Position numbers and translations under genes: made by a program. Below the pieces are notes generated by a model, which saw nothing but the letters and a program-made list of their open reading frames with translations, was not told the origin of the DNA and ran no database searches. A stretch of 64,000 bases of DNA, taken from the NCBI GenBank assembly GCA_963989385.1, contig OZ022503.1, positions 48,668,858 through 48,732,857 of the forward strand, written 5' to 3'. Shown here piece after piece: positions 35,975-47,011 of this stretch (positions within the stretch are counted from its first letter, which is position 1; every line of letters starts with the position of its first letter). The stretch comes from Ctena decussata. Taxonomy: Eukaryota > Mollusca > Bivalvia > Lucinida > Lucinidae.

Positions 35975-36119
35975 ACAATTGTTGACTATGGAGTCATTGT
36001 ATATGATGTGATTTTCACCAGAAAATACCAATATTGACCTCGGCTGTCGACTCGGTCAATATTGGATATTTTCTGGTGAATATCACATCATATCCAATGC
36101 CTCCGTAGTCAATAATTGT
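35975..36119. mobile_element. 145-bp near-perfect palindrome (hairpin MITE)
   Basis: Arms of about 65 bp (ACAATTGTTGACTATGGAGT and its complement at the right) enclose CCTCGGCTGTCGACTCGG. A TTGACGTCGA site lies just downstream near 36137. Confidence 0.9.
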
Positions 36120-37296
36120 ATAATATTGTCCGGCACTTGACGTCGATTCAGCCAATGAAATTGTATGTTGCATCATGGTTCTGTAATAAATTATGTTGTC
36201 ACTGATGGAGACGACGTAACTCTGTGAAATCCAGTAACGTTTGATCAAATTATCCTTCGGGACGAGGGACTGCATTTTAACAAATATTACGAAACAGTGA
36301 TTGTCAAGTTCTTTCATCTACATTTCTTGAAAAATGATGATTCCATTATTTTGCAGGAAACAAACAAATACTTTGCAAAGTATATAAAACATGCGCCAAA
36401 ATAAATGAACCTGCGCGTGTTAACACTGTGGGAATAGTTTACGCTTCTAATAACAGTGCTGAACCTAGGTGAACCAATTTAATGCCTGTATGGAAAGCAT
36501 TCTTTGTTAATCCTTTTGGTTAACATGTGCCAGAAATAGTGAATTCTCACGTGTTTAAGCACTATCAAGAAACATTCCTGCAATTATCATTAGGTGTATC
36601 TCATTATACTTTGTACTTGGGTGCTTCAGTTATTGTTATACGCGGTATAAAAGGTTTATAATTATATTAATTACTCCCATGAGGATTAGATGATTTGCTT
36701 ACATATGCTAAGAACGTTTGTACCCTCCATTTTGCTGCATAGTTCTACTTTTGATATTCAGTCCACCGTAAATAACTGATCTTATTATCAAATTCAAGGT
36801 AAACCAAAATGTACTCATGCTTTTGCGAGAAGCCCCTCACTTACCATATGAAGGTAATTACGGAAATGGTGTGCTTCAAGACGAAATGAAAAGGACCGGC
36901 AATGATAAGTTCTGTACTAAAGAAAATAAATTAATTCATTTTACATTGTCCATTTATAGTGAGGGGAAGGTGGTTGAAAAAAGGTTGGTTTATTTTGCAG
37001 ATTAGCACAGCTGCACTGGGTTCCCCTTAACAACGTTACATGTAGAATGTGGCGCCCTCAGAGGACTCTAAACATACTTACATTTTAAGAATTTCACCTG
37101 TTAAACTATGATCATTCATTGTTTGTGTGTATGTTTGTGTTTCATTTCTTCTGAATTATTGACGTTGCGTAAGTTGTTGAGCAAAGCGAATTTTGTTCCG
37201 ACATACACACGATAATATCTAGAACTAATCTTGTCCCACAAATAGGTTTCAGCATTACAAATAAGACTCTGACTCACTCTTGTCATTTTTTCCGGG

Positions 37297-37309
37297 GGGG
37301 GGGGGGGGG
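37297..37309. repeat. Poly(G) run
   Basis: About 13 consecutive G residues. Similar runs occur at about 44728 and 56919. Confidence 0.85.
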
Positions 37310-38114
37310 ATATAGACCACCATGGTGGCATTCCCGCGTAAACTCTTCTTAGATATCTCTGTTTTGGGGTTTTGGGTTCCATGTCTGTTTATCTAGAATG
37401 TTTCGGAATTGTCAATGTTTATATGATTTAGCAGTTCGGACATATGATTTGGGTTCTCAGACCACTTTATCTCTTAATTTTAACTTTAATGCGGTAATAA
37501 CATAAACGACAGCCCTTAACGGAGTTTTGCAAGACTTGCGAAGGTGGCAAACGCCGAATTAATAAAGAACGACCAAAGACAATTATTTTGATGTATAATA
37601 ACAAATGTGACATTACGTAGCCCACCCCCTTGAAAGATAGTATATTATATTTGCTCCACTATAACGTTGCTAAGAGAAAACTAGTACAGCACTGTTTATC
37701 TGTCAATAAATCAAACACATTTCTAACGTTCCCCATCCAATGAGTTTTTCTTTTCAATTTAGATAAAATAATTATTCGTTACAAAAGAATCGATTACAGC
37801 ATGAACGTAATGCAACAGTCGGCATGCTTAGTTGTTAACCCTATCACGGTCAACAACTTTGCAGACTTCTTTCATTTCATGTTGGCAGAGTGGGCCTTAG
37901 ACCGAATGATTGCCCCGGCTTAAAGCTTCTGTTTAAGTCCGCGGGACCTGGTCCAGCGTTTAAGAGGGGTTGCTATTGAGTACTCGTCTGTTTCATCTCC
38001 GACATGAATCTTAATCTATATGTTCACTGTTTTGAATCATTGATGAGCTGAGGTACTTATGCGTACCGAACGATTTCTGCGTATATGAGCCTTTGCAGAA
38101 ACTAGGGTGAGGTT

Positions 38115-38369
38115 ACTCGAATGTAAAGGGGCTGGTTGGGTGGTGCGATGGTGCTAGGTATAACTTCTAGTGCCGGGGCGTCCTACTGATTTGGATAATA
38201 GTAGGGCATGGGCCTACTGTGCTTGCAGTAGGTGCGGGTGGGGGTTGTTTTGACATTTTTTCTCTCTCTTCTTTCTCCCTCTCTTTGAGAGACGGCCCGA
38301 TATTGACTGAAATACTGTCTCGAAGGGCTGTTAAACCCAAGACAACCAACCAACCAACTCGAATGTAAA
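38115..38369 (+). mobile_element. SINE of the GGTTGG family with 13-bp target duplications
   Basis: ACTCGAATGTAAA occurs exactly at 38115-38127 and 38357-38369. The 229-bp body begins GGGGCTGGTTGGGTGG and contains AGTAGGGCATGGGCCTACTG. A CT-rich stretch and CTGTTAAACCC follow, and it ends in CAACCAACCAACCA. I see no good box A/box B pair, so the head may be 5S-like, 7SL-like or simply diverged. This copy defines the family ends for 28166-28300 and 34241-34425. Confidence 0.85.
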
Positions 38370-39065
38370 ACCGGTATTAAAAGTAAAAAGATAGGCAATG
38401 ATCAGGAATCCCACATCCTGCCCTCAAAACCAATACGGAAACCTGACAGACATTTATTACTGAACGCTCCATGGCAGGTTCATTCTAATTGTAATTGTTT
38501 GTCCGCTTTCTGTTTATCTTTGTCTTCACTGTTCTATTTAATTAGGATAGCCTTGTGTCATCTATTGAGCCAGAGGTGTTGCCTTGGTGCTGTTTACAGC
38601 AGTGCCGTCTTATCTCTAAACGTCCCTTTTCTGTTTGGTGTCCAGGGCGGGATGTGGTACTTGATTGCCCTTATCGCTTCTTTGTATCCTTTCTATAACA
38701 GTTTGAAGGTTTTCGATTTTTACTGGTTTCATCCTTCTGTTGCTCAATTGTCATTACCTCAAATGGTACTGTACGTGACCTGAGAGGATTAAAAATTTTG
38801 TTCTGTGCTGTTTTGTTCATCAATATTACCTTCACAGTTGGGCTCAAAATTTATTACTACGTTTATGTCGTTTCTGCCTATTAAGATATCCAAAATGCGC
38901 CAATGGATCTACTGTTTTGCTGTTATGTGTTCCATCTGGGCCCGCATCTTGCATGCCCATGACCCATATCTTTATTCTCGTTGATGACTTGCCATTTGGC
39001 TTGATTAACATTGGTAAGAGCAGGTCCTGAGTTTTGATTTTGAACTTCAGCGCTTCAAGAATATA

Positions 39066-39271
39066 CACAGTTAACTCTCGATATCTCGAATACTGATATT
39101 TCAAAGTATCTTCTTATATCAAAAAATGTATTTCCTATTTTATTTACACTTCAACTCCAGTTATCTCAAACTACTGATATCTCAAAGTAAATTTTCTGGT
39201 ACCAAAAATTTTTTTTTTGAGATATCAGTAGTTTGGACTGAAGTTGGACTTCGAATATCGAGAGTTGATTG
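39066..39271. mobile_element. 206-bp pogo/Tigger-like MITE
   Basis: The left end CACAGTTAACTCTCGATATC and the right end, which reads CAATCAACTCTCGATATTCG on the minus strand, are flanked by TA on both sides (39064-39065 and 39272-39273). CAGTTGACTCTCG-type ends with TA targets fit the pogo branch of Tc1/mariner. A second inverted pair (CAAACTACTGATATCTCAAA and its complement) lies inside. It has no transposase. Confidence 0.8.
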
Positions 39272-39552
39272 TAGATATTCACGTATTAGGAATTAATCTT
39301 GGTTTGTAAGCGTACCGTAGCGTGTGCCATAATCTTCTGAATGAAGCCAATTGGTTGTTGGTTTTTCGCCCTTCTCTGAAACTTACTAACCCACAGCTTC
39401 TACGTGACTAGTCTTCTTGAATCAACCTGTTGTCTTTTTACATGTAACAGTAATAGTTATTGTCAATTTTTAAACACATGAACAATCTCATATTACCATT
39501 CACTGATACTCACAGGCTCATGGGGTCGCTGTCAGTTCTGTGTATTTTACAG

Positions 39553-39660
39553 GTAATGGATGGATGACTTGCAATTTTACGTCCTTTTCAACAGTATTTC
39601 AGTCATATCAGCACGATTGGAGGGTGATAATGAAAGGCTGAGTGCAATGGAAGTAAAAAG
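39553..39660. repeat. Dispersed repeat shared with 30961-31085
   Basis: The shared words are listed under 30961. A 122-codon frame (39560-39928) begins in it; its composition (Asn/Lys/Gln-rich, no domain) does not suggest a gene. Confidence 0.55.
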
Positions 39661-39905
39661 TATGCAAAGACCAGGAACTGAAACAATCAAAATCCAAATC
39701 CAGCCCTCAAACCATAGTTGGAAACAACTAAGATTACAAATAATCAAGATACAGAGAACATATGGCCAACCGAGTGAGCAGCTTGTTCCCAAAAGGTGGC
39801 CACTCAGAAACCCAAACCGAACCAAAAATAATAAGAACATACATAAGGTAAAACATCACAGAAACTCTGACACCAAAAACAGGCAACAGAGAACCACAAC
39901 AGAAC

Positions 39906-39953
39906 TACCGCCTTGGAACGGTCATTAACTACCGCCTTGGAACGGTCATTAAT
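39906..39953 (+). repeat. Tandem duplication, ~23-bp unit
   Basis: TACCGCCTTGGAACGGTCAT followed by TAAC or TAAT occurs twice in immediate succession. Confidence 0.9.
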
Positions 39954-40592
39954 GAACCCCGTACACGATTGAAAAGATTTCACCCTCCAGGAATGGATCT
40001 CGGGACCACTAGTTCAGCAGACCAGCGCTTAAATAACTGAGCAAACGGGGTTCTTGTATAAGCTATGATCAGGCCAGAGCAATTTCTCAATGCCTTTTTA
40101 AACTATGTTGCATTACTGCCATCAATATAACTAAGACACCGAGTTTCGTTCTTGTGTGTTCTTTGATTCGAATGCTGCATTATTTGAATGGATCGCAATG
40201 AAATGGGATGGACGCGGGCCTGGTTAAGTTCATCATCGATTGGTGACTTGAACGTAAGTGGGACAGTACAAATGACTTATGCTGGCTCCGGCTATATTCT
40301 ATCTGGATTCACTAAAAAGGGCTTTTTTTTAAGTTTGTTTTCTCCTTTTATTTTATACATGTAGCGCTATTTTTATTGAAAACAAAAGAGAAAGATGCTA
40401 TGATAATAGTTAAAGGAACATGATATAATGATATAGTTAACGGAATCATAGAAATACATGTAACAATCATAACATTAGTATTGCTACCAACGGATCGTTA
40501 AAAAAGTATTTCTTTCACTTCAGCAAAGTGCAATAGTGCTGACAAGTTTAAAAGGACAAAATAGCTTCAAGGACTGTAAGAAATAGCTAAAT

Positions 40593-40828
40593 GAGCCGCG
40601 ACACGACAAAACCAACAATGTGGTTGAGCGCCCAGCGCAGACTCAGATCAGCCTGGACATCCGCCCAGTTTGATCAGACTCTTCATTAAGTGCCCAAAGG
40701 GTAGCTAAGGTTCTACTCTACCTCCATGCGGACAGCGTAGACTCTGATCAGACTGGATGGATGCCCAGGCTGATCAGAGTCTGCGCTGGGCGCACAACCA
40801 CATTGTTCGTTTTGTCGTGTCGCGGCTC
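40593..40828. mobile_element. Family B foldback element (complete)
   Basis: It opens GAGCCGCGACACGACAAAAC and ends GTCGTGTCGCGGCTC, 236 bp. Its arms are close to those of 7046-7281. Confidence 0.93.
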
Positions 40829-40976
40829 CAATGCATTATCCCACTCCTCTTATAGTAGTACATACTTTGATAAGGTATCATGTATAGCAATTAGTGTGGT
40901 TTGCGGTGTACTTGTATTAAGAAATAAAGATATAAACATGTGTGTATGAATTATAACTTATTGAACAAATGTACTA

Positions 40977-41206
40977 CTAACACAGTGCTGGAAACGGCCA
41001 GTGGCCCGGTGGCCAAATGCTCCTGATTTTTGTTTCGGGCCACCAGAAATCTCCAAAATATTATCTTTTGTGGCCCAAATTTATCTTTCTGGCAATACCA
41101 AATGAATGGGAACTTTAGGTAATGGATAAGTTGGGCCACTGAAAGTTAGGCCTGTTAAGCTTTTGGGCCACCACATAAATTTTGCGAGTTTCCAGCACTG
41201 CTAACA
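40977..41206. mobile_element. 218-bp hAT-like MITE with 6-bp flanking repeats
   Basis: CAGTGCTGGAAAC at 40983 is inverted as GTTTCCAGCACTG ending at 41200. CTAACA flanks both sides (40977-40982 and 41201-41206). The interior repeats GGGCCAC and GGCCC words. hAT elements normally duplicate 8 bp, so either the duplication has decayed or this is another group. A minus-strand frame across it is incidental. Confidence 0.82.
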
Positions 41207-41439
41207 GAATACTGGCACTAACATTATTTGGTTAACCACAAGACTAAAATTAGCGCCAGTGCATAATAATAAATTTATTGACTTTCTCACCATAAAACGA
41301 ACACATGTCTTACCCGGGGACGCAGCTAGGTGTAAATATACATGATATGCACACTTATGTATAATACCTCCTGAGGGCAAAGATAAGGGGTTAACACCTA
41401 TGACATTTCTTGAAATCCTGTCCAATTTTCACAATTGCA

Positions 41440-41520
41440 GCATGCAAATACGCAGGGGCATGTTAAAATTTTGACAATATTTGCGTATAGGCAGCTATGC
41501 CATTGTTAGCTGCAGTCATG
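41440..41520. repeat. Dispersed repeat shared with 57045-57130
   Basis: GCAAATACGCAG, TTGACAATATTTG and TGTATAGGCAGCTA-like words occur in the same order and spacing at both sites. Confidence 0.6.
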
Positions 41521-42688
41521 GAAAAGTCTCGTTTTATAGCAAAGAAAGCGCATACCCATGCCGGCCTGGACACACCTCTTTAAGCTTATTGTGGCTACTG
41601 CAGTTGCATGGATCGGTTTATTGCAATTCATAAGCTATATTGGACTACGATCTACACACGCAGAGATCGCGTATATGCTCAAAGATCTTTTGTGTTATCA
41701 CATGCTCATTTTCCTAATTTTAATTTCCGTATACTTTTACGCTTACCCATGTAGTCGTTAGTCGTTATTCCCATAGAAACTGTTACCTCTTTGGTTGCGT
41801 TTGCATATCAAATACAGATATGAGTAGTTATTGAATGTATCTAACCATAGCGGAAGCTTAGGACGTGGGCTTGGATCCAGTAAAACACATGTTTAATCCA
41901 TCCCCCCCATCCCCAACCCCCACTTTTCCTTGCAGTAATTAGGTGGTACTTTGTTGTGGCAGCATAATGTTACTTGTTCTTGTTGCCCACATCGGTGCTT
42001 TCCTTCACCCGTTGTGTGATTGGTTTGTTTTTAGTTCGGGTAGTTGAATGACCACCTGGCTGCAAAGAGCTGTTCATTCTGTTTACCATGCATGCCGTTC
42101 GTGAACTTCTGTCTGTTTATGGTATATACCTTTTGGTTTTGAGGGAAGGCTACCGGATCTGATTGTATTAGTTCCTGATCATTGCCCTATCTTTTTTTAC
42201 TTTGTTCCTGGTTATATATCAGTCCACGCCCTTCAAAGTGCTCGTAAGCAATACTTTTGAACTTCAGATTGCTAGCTATTGACCTACATATACTAATATG
42301 AAATAAATAGGCGCTACCTATAAAACGAGCACTGCTGGCAACTTTTTCTCATAACTAACATGTAGGCAATTACAGGTATGTCGATTCAGATACTAGTAGT
42401 GCAGAAATGTTAGCGGTCTTGCAATTTTCGACGTTTTGAAACCACCAAACTGAAGAAAAAAATATTTATGTAATATCTTCAAGTGGGATACACTGTTAGT
42501 ACAAAATCAAAAATCAAAAGTAATTTTCCTTACAGCCCTTAAGTATTTACTTCTCATGTTCTTTCCTATGAGACATCTTACCATATGGCTAAAGATTGGA
42601 ATATTCTAAGCCTATTTCATTCTTATCTTAGAATGCATTCTGTAAATGGATATTGCTGTTTAGTGTTATATGTGCCAGAACTAACATG

Positions 42689-42747
42689 CAGTCCTCTAGG
42701 ACTTGAACCTAGTATCTTAAAAACAGACAGCACCAACTGCAGGACTG
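42689..42747 (-). pseudogene. Compact tRNA-like sequence, Lys(TTT)-type anticodon
   Basis: On the minus strand a cloverleaf can be drawn from exact pairings. The acceptor stem is CAGTCCT/AGGACTG (7 of 7). A 3-bp D stem is GCA/TGC. The anticodon stem is TGTCT/AGATA (one G-U) around the loop GTTTTTA with anticodon TTT. The T arm CTAGG/CCTAG encloses TTCAAGT. Box B (GGTTCAAGTCC) is good and the next two bases after the acceptor are CA. At 59 nt it has no connector or variable-loop bases and no normal box A, so a functional nuclear tRNA is unlikely. It is a deleted tRNA copy or a SINE head. Confidence 0.5.
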
Positions 42748-43517
42748 TTACATAAGACTGACACAAACCCCAGATAGTGACTGATTGCCTGATTATCAAA
42801 TGTGAATATCAAATTTAATCAGTGCCTACCTCTCCAAATTTTTAAGTAACTGTTAATATCTGCTGTTGTAATGAAATTGTATAAAAAAATAATGTTGTCT
42901 AACCTGTCTCAAGGGTAACTCTGTTAAGGGTCACCTATCACATGTAGCTACTTTTTTGTGCCCCAGGGGACAATGAACCTCTATTAAGTGTACACCTGTC
43001 TGCCATGACTCTGCAGCCAGTTTTTGTGAGGCCCCTTCATGACCCCTCGGGACAGATTTGACTACATGTTGTATGAACACTGGGCCACTTAATCAGACTT
43101 TAACTGCATTTTTCATTGAGACTGATCGTGAACCATCATGTTGCAACTTTACTGAGCATGAACTGGACAAAAAGTATTAGTATGTATGTTTTTCTGACTT
43201 GATATGAAATTAAGGCATTGCAGCATGCCTTCTAAGTGACACCAAATCCTCGAAGTATATGAATGTACTGTTGTAAATGTACTTGATATCATTTAAAGAT
43301 GGAAATTGTATGTTTAGCTTTCTTTTGTCAGAAATTCGACAATCAACTGATAGGCTTGTTTTTCATATGGATTGTACAGCCAGTCAAGATTATTTCAGTC
43401 ATTTTCAACTAAATCAGTTGTACAAATTTGTTGCCAAAATGTGTGATCCCCTAGAAAATCACATGATCACCTGCAAATATAAGATCTCAAAAACTTTCAA
43501 GCAAATGTTAACTTACG

Positions 43518-43600
43518 AAGAGACGGACAGACAAACGGACATCGGACAAAAGATATATACCCCTCCTCATACTTTGTTTGCTGGGGGTATAATTATGGCC
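43518..43600. mobile_element. Terminal part of a hairpin-ended element (TACCCC type)
   Basis: GAGACGGACAGACAAACGGA is followed by TATATACCCCTCCTCATACT and TTGCTGGGGGTATAA, an imperfect terminal hairpin. The layout matches the ends of 21869-22675 and 45255-46474. The other end was not located. Confidence 0.6.
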
Positions 43601-44064
43601 TTGCTAATATAATTATATAATGTAAAGTCTGATTTGATAGTTGTCATCTCACCCCTGTAGATTTGAGACTCGCAAGTGCTTAAGACAAGCAATAGGTCTT
43701 ATCAATGACAAAACAAATTGCAAATAAAAGCTCACCTCCATGATGCTCATATATCTATATCCAGAATCTCCACAACCACAACCCCCCATCAGCCAAAGTA
43801 GTAAGCCAAAGAATCTCATACGTCAAGCAACAGTCCCTTAATCTAACTTATCTGCTATACTCCAGGGAACAACAAACACTGGAGGGGCACCGGTGTTTAA
43901 ATTTGAAACCAAAGAAAATCGACATGAGCTGTGTTGTCTTGTCTGCAAAAGAAGTATTGCAGAATTATGAATATATTACTGACTTATTTGCAATAATGAA
44001 AACTTAGTTTCATGGGCACAGTTGAAAACATTTTTTATGAATGAACATGCAGGCGTGATGTACA

Positions 44065-44215
44065 CTCCATTCCATCGCTTTGTGATGACCTCTTACAGGA
44101 AAGAATTTGCTTCCTCTGAGGGAGCAAATTCTTTCCTGTAAGACAACCATTTCAGGCACTGGGATGAAATTGTAACCAATAGAATGTAGATTATCTAAAC
44201 CATTCCACTCCAGGT
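44065..44215. mobile_element. Inverted-repeat element with AGGAAAGAATTTGC hairpin
   Basis: A perfect-looking 26-bp-per-arm palindrome sits at 44091-44143 (TCTTACAGGAAAGAATTTGC and its complement, centre CCTCTGAGG). CTCCATTCCATCG at the left and CCATTCCACTCC at the right border it. It is related to 22930-23160. Confidence 0.75.
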
Positions 44216-45254
44216 TTATCTATGGCACTTTCATGTTGCATCACAATAGAACTAATATAATAATAAAAACTGTCATTGAGTGTCATAAAGAATGAACTTG
44301 TTCCAGACATCAGAGAAATTTGTTTCAGAAGTGACTCTCATGGACAATCCTACCTTCAATGTTTTAAATAGGAATCAAAGTTTTACCGAATCTAATGCAT
44401 ATTCAAGAAATGCTTGTAACAGTTTTGAAGTTTATTATAGCAAGGGCATTTACTAGGATAAATATGGTATATTGGTACGTAGAACTGTTTGAAATGGCTT
44501 TGTGTAATTCCTTAGAACTCTTGTACTACATAACTCTTGTACTACATGGCCGTCTCCTGCCGGTGATTCACTTTTTCATCTGCAGAACATACTAAAATCC
44601 GAGCAAATATAAGATATAAGATTACTGGGTCCGGATAAATAATACATAAAACTTCAAATTAAACTACAGTAGGTCTCTCTGTTACAAAACACTATCCTTA
44701 AGTTTCCTAGCTAGTTTGAGGGGTTGAGGGGGGGGGGGGTTTGGTATCTGACAACTAATTTTGAGTATGTGACATTCCAGCTGACAAACAATTTTGAGTA
44801 CCCTCTGGACATTCCTGACATTTTTTGTACCGTGTGAATCCTAATAAATGCCCTGCTCTAATAAACGCCCTTGCTTCTAACCTGTCGTCACCCTTCTGTA
44901 TGTCTCTTCTTCATGACCCAGAAATGACATCTTACAAATTGTGAAAATACAGACAAATTAATTTTTTAGATTGTAGCATTTGCTCAGCTGTCCTCGAAGT
45001 CAAGAAGGTCACCCATTCTGGTACTAACCGCTATCTCCTTTGCTTAATTTCTTGAAAGAGCCAACCACCCTACCTGAATCTCCATAAAGATGCTGCCAGC
45101 TTCTACAGCTAGGCTGTAAAAGTTGAAAATATATATGTACCACACTGATTTTTTTCTCTACATAAGTGGTGCCCATAAAAAGTACCAGTCCCAATTCAAA
45201 ATGTATCTTTTTTTTTCCCAACTGCAAGTTGAACAAGGCATCGCAGGCGATACA

Positions 45255-46474
45255 AATCCCCTCACACAAGACTACTTGCTCGAGATATTGTCATTTCCTA
45301 CATTTGTGTGAAGTTATTTTAAAATCCATGGAGAAATGTAGGTGCTAGAGCGATGACAAAGTTTTTCTAAAAATAGCTACAGTGACCTTGACCTTTTAAG
45401 CGCAGCATCCTGAAAGTCGAACTTGCTCGAGATATTGTCTTGCCCTACATTTGTGTGAAGTTATTTTAAAATCCATTGAGAAATATAGACACTAGATCGC
45501 TGACAAAGTTTTTAAAAAAAAAATAGCCACAGTGACCTTGACCTTGGGCGCAGCACCCTGAAAGTCGAACTTGCTTGAGATATTGTCATATGCCCTACAT
45601 TTGTGTCAAGTTGTTTTAAAATCCGTTGAGAAATGTAGGCGCTAGAGCGATGACAAAGTTTTTCTAAAAATAGCCACAGTGACCTTGACCCTGGGGGCAG
45701 AACACTTAAAGTTAAACTTGCTCGAGATAATGTCATGCCCTACATTTGCGTGAAGTTACTTCAAAATCCATAGAGAAATGTAGGTGCTAGAGTGATGACA
45801 AAGTTTTTCTAAAAATAGCCACAGTGACCTTGACCTTGGGCGAAGCACCCTGAAAGTCAAACTTGCTCGAGATATTGTCATGCCCTACATTTGTGTAAAG
45901 TTATTTCAAAATCCTTTGAGAAATGTAGGCGCTAGAGCGATGACAAAGTTTTTCTAAAAATAGCCACAGTGACCCTGACCTTGGGCGCAGCACCCTGAAA
46001 GTAGAACTCGCTCGAGATATTGTCAGGCCCTACATTTGTGTAATGTTATTTCAAAATCCGTTGAGAAATGTAGGCGCTAGAGCGATGACAAAGTTTTTCT
46101 AAAAATAGCCACAGTAACCTTGACCTCGGGCGCAGCACCCTTAAAGTCGAACTTGCTTGAGATATTGTCATGCCCTACATTTGTGTGAAGTTATTTCAAA
46201 ATCCGTTGAGAAATGTAGGTGCTAGAGCGCTGACAAAATTTCTCTAAAAATAGCCAGTGACCTTGACCTTGGGCGCAGCATCCTAAAAGTCGAACTTGCT
46301 CGAGATATTGTCATGCCCTACACTTGTGTGAAGTTATTTCAAAATCCGTTGAGAAATGTAAGTGCTAGAGCGATGACAAAAGGTGAACATACGTACGTAC
46401 GTATGTACTTACGTACGTACTTACGTATGGGACAAAACCTATATCCCCTCACCACTTCGTGGTATGAGGGGATA
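45255..46474. mobile_element. Tandem-array element with TATCCCCTCAC ends
   Basis: TCCCCTCAC at 45257 and GAGGGGATA at 46466-46474 are inverted partners. The right end is itself a hairpin (46442-46474), preceded by (ACGT)n at 46390-46427. The interior is about seven and a half units of 145-147 bp. TAGCCACAGTGACC marks unit starts at 45524, 45671, 45816, 45961, 46106 and (variant) 46251. Each unit holds TGACCTTGACCTTGG, the reverse complement of the core found in the 15-kb element. A frame at 45512-45736 simply follows the repeats. Confidence 0.85.
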
Positions 46475-47011
46475 AAAATTCCCAATTGCAGAAAAAATTG
46501 TTCTAGGGACCATCTTACAACATACATTTACTTGCTTGCTTAGAGAAATAGCAGATATATAGCAATAATTGAACGTTAATAGTAACTAAATACTATATAT
46601 TCAGTATCATGTCCCCTATCCCACCACTTGAGACTTAATAAAAGGTTTCCAAAATTCCAAATTATAGGAAAATACGATGCGCTTTTTCCCAATTCCTTGG
46701 GCACCAGCACCATTCCCAAAATAGTGAAAAAATCACTGTACCAAAACGAATTTACACTATGTCCTGCTCTGGTAATGCACCTAATATCACAGTCCAATTC
46801 CTGCAGACTTCTGACATCAATACACTGAAGGGATCGGTCTATCAATGGAACCCATAGTTCTACAATGAAGAACATAATTGGCCCTATTCATATTTTTCGT
46901 TGTAATTGGACATCTTTTTTCTTTTAAGTTGGCTGTATTGCGTTCTACCGATGCCAAAATATCAAGCATAGCAAATCAATTACATGGGGTTACAATGGAG
47001 TTACACTGTTA

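Noticed and set aside
39560..39928. 122-codon frame
   Set aside because: It begins inside a dispersed repeat also present at 31 kb and has low-complexity Asn/Lys/Gln composition.
43277..43612. 111-codon frame
   Set aside because: Its 3' third is the GGAC-rich stretch and terminal hairpin of a repeat element; no domain is seen in the rest.
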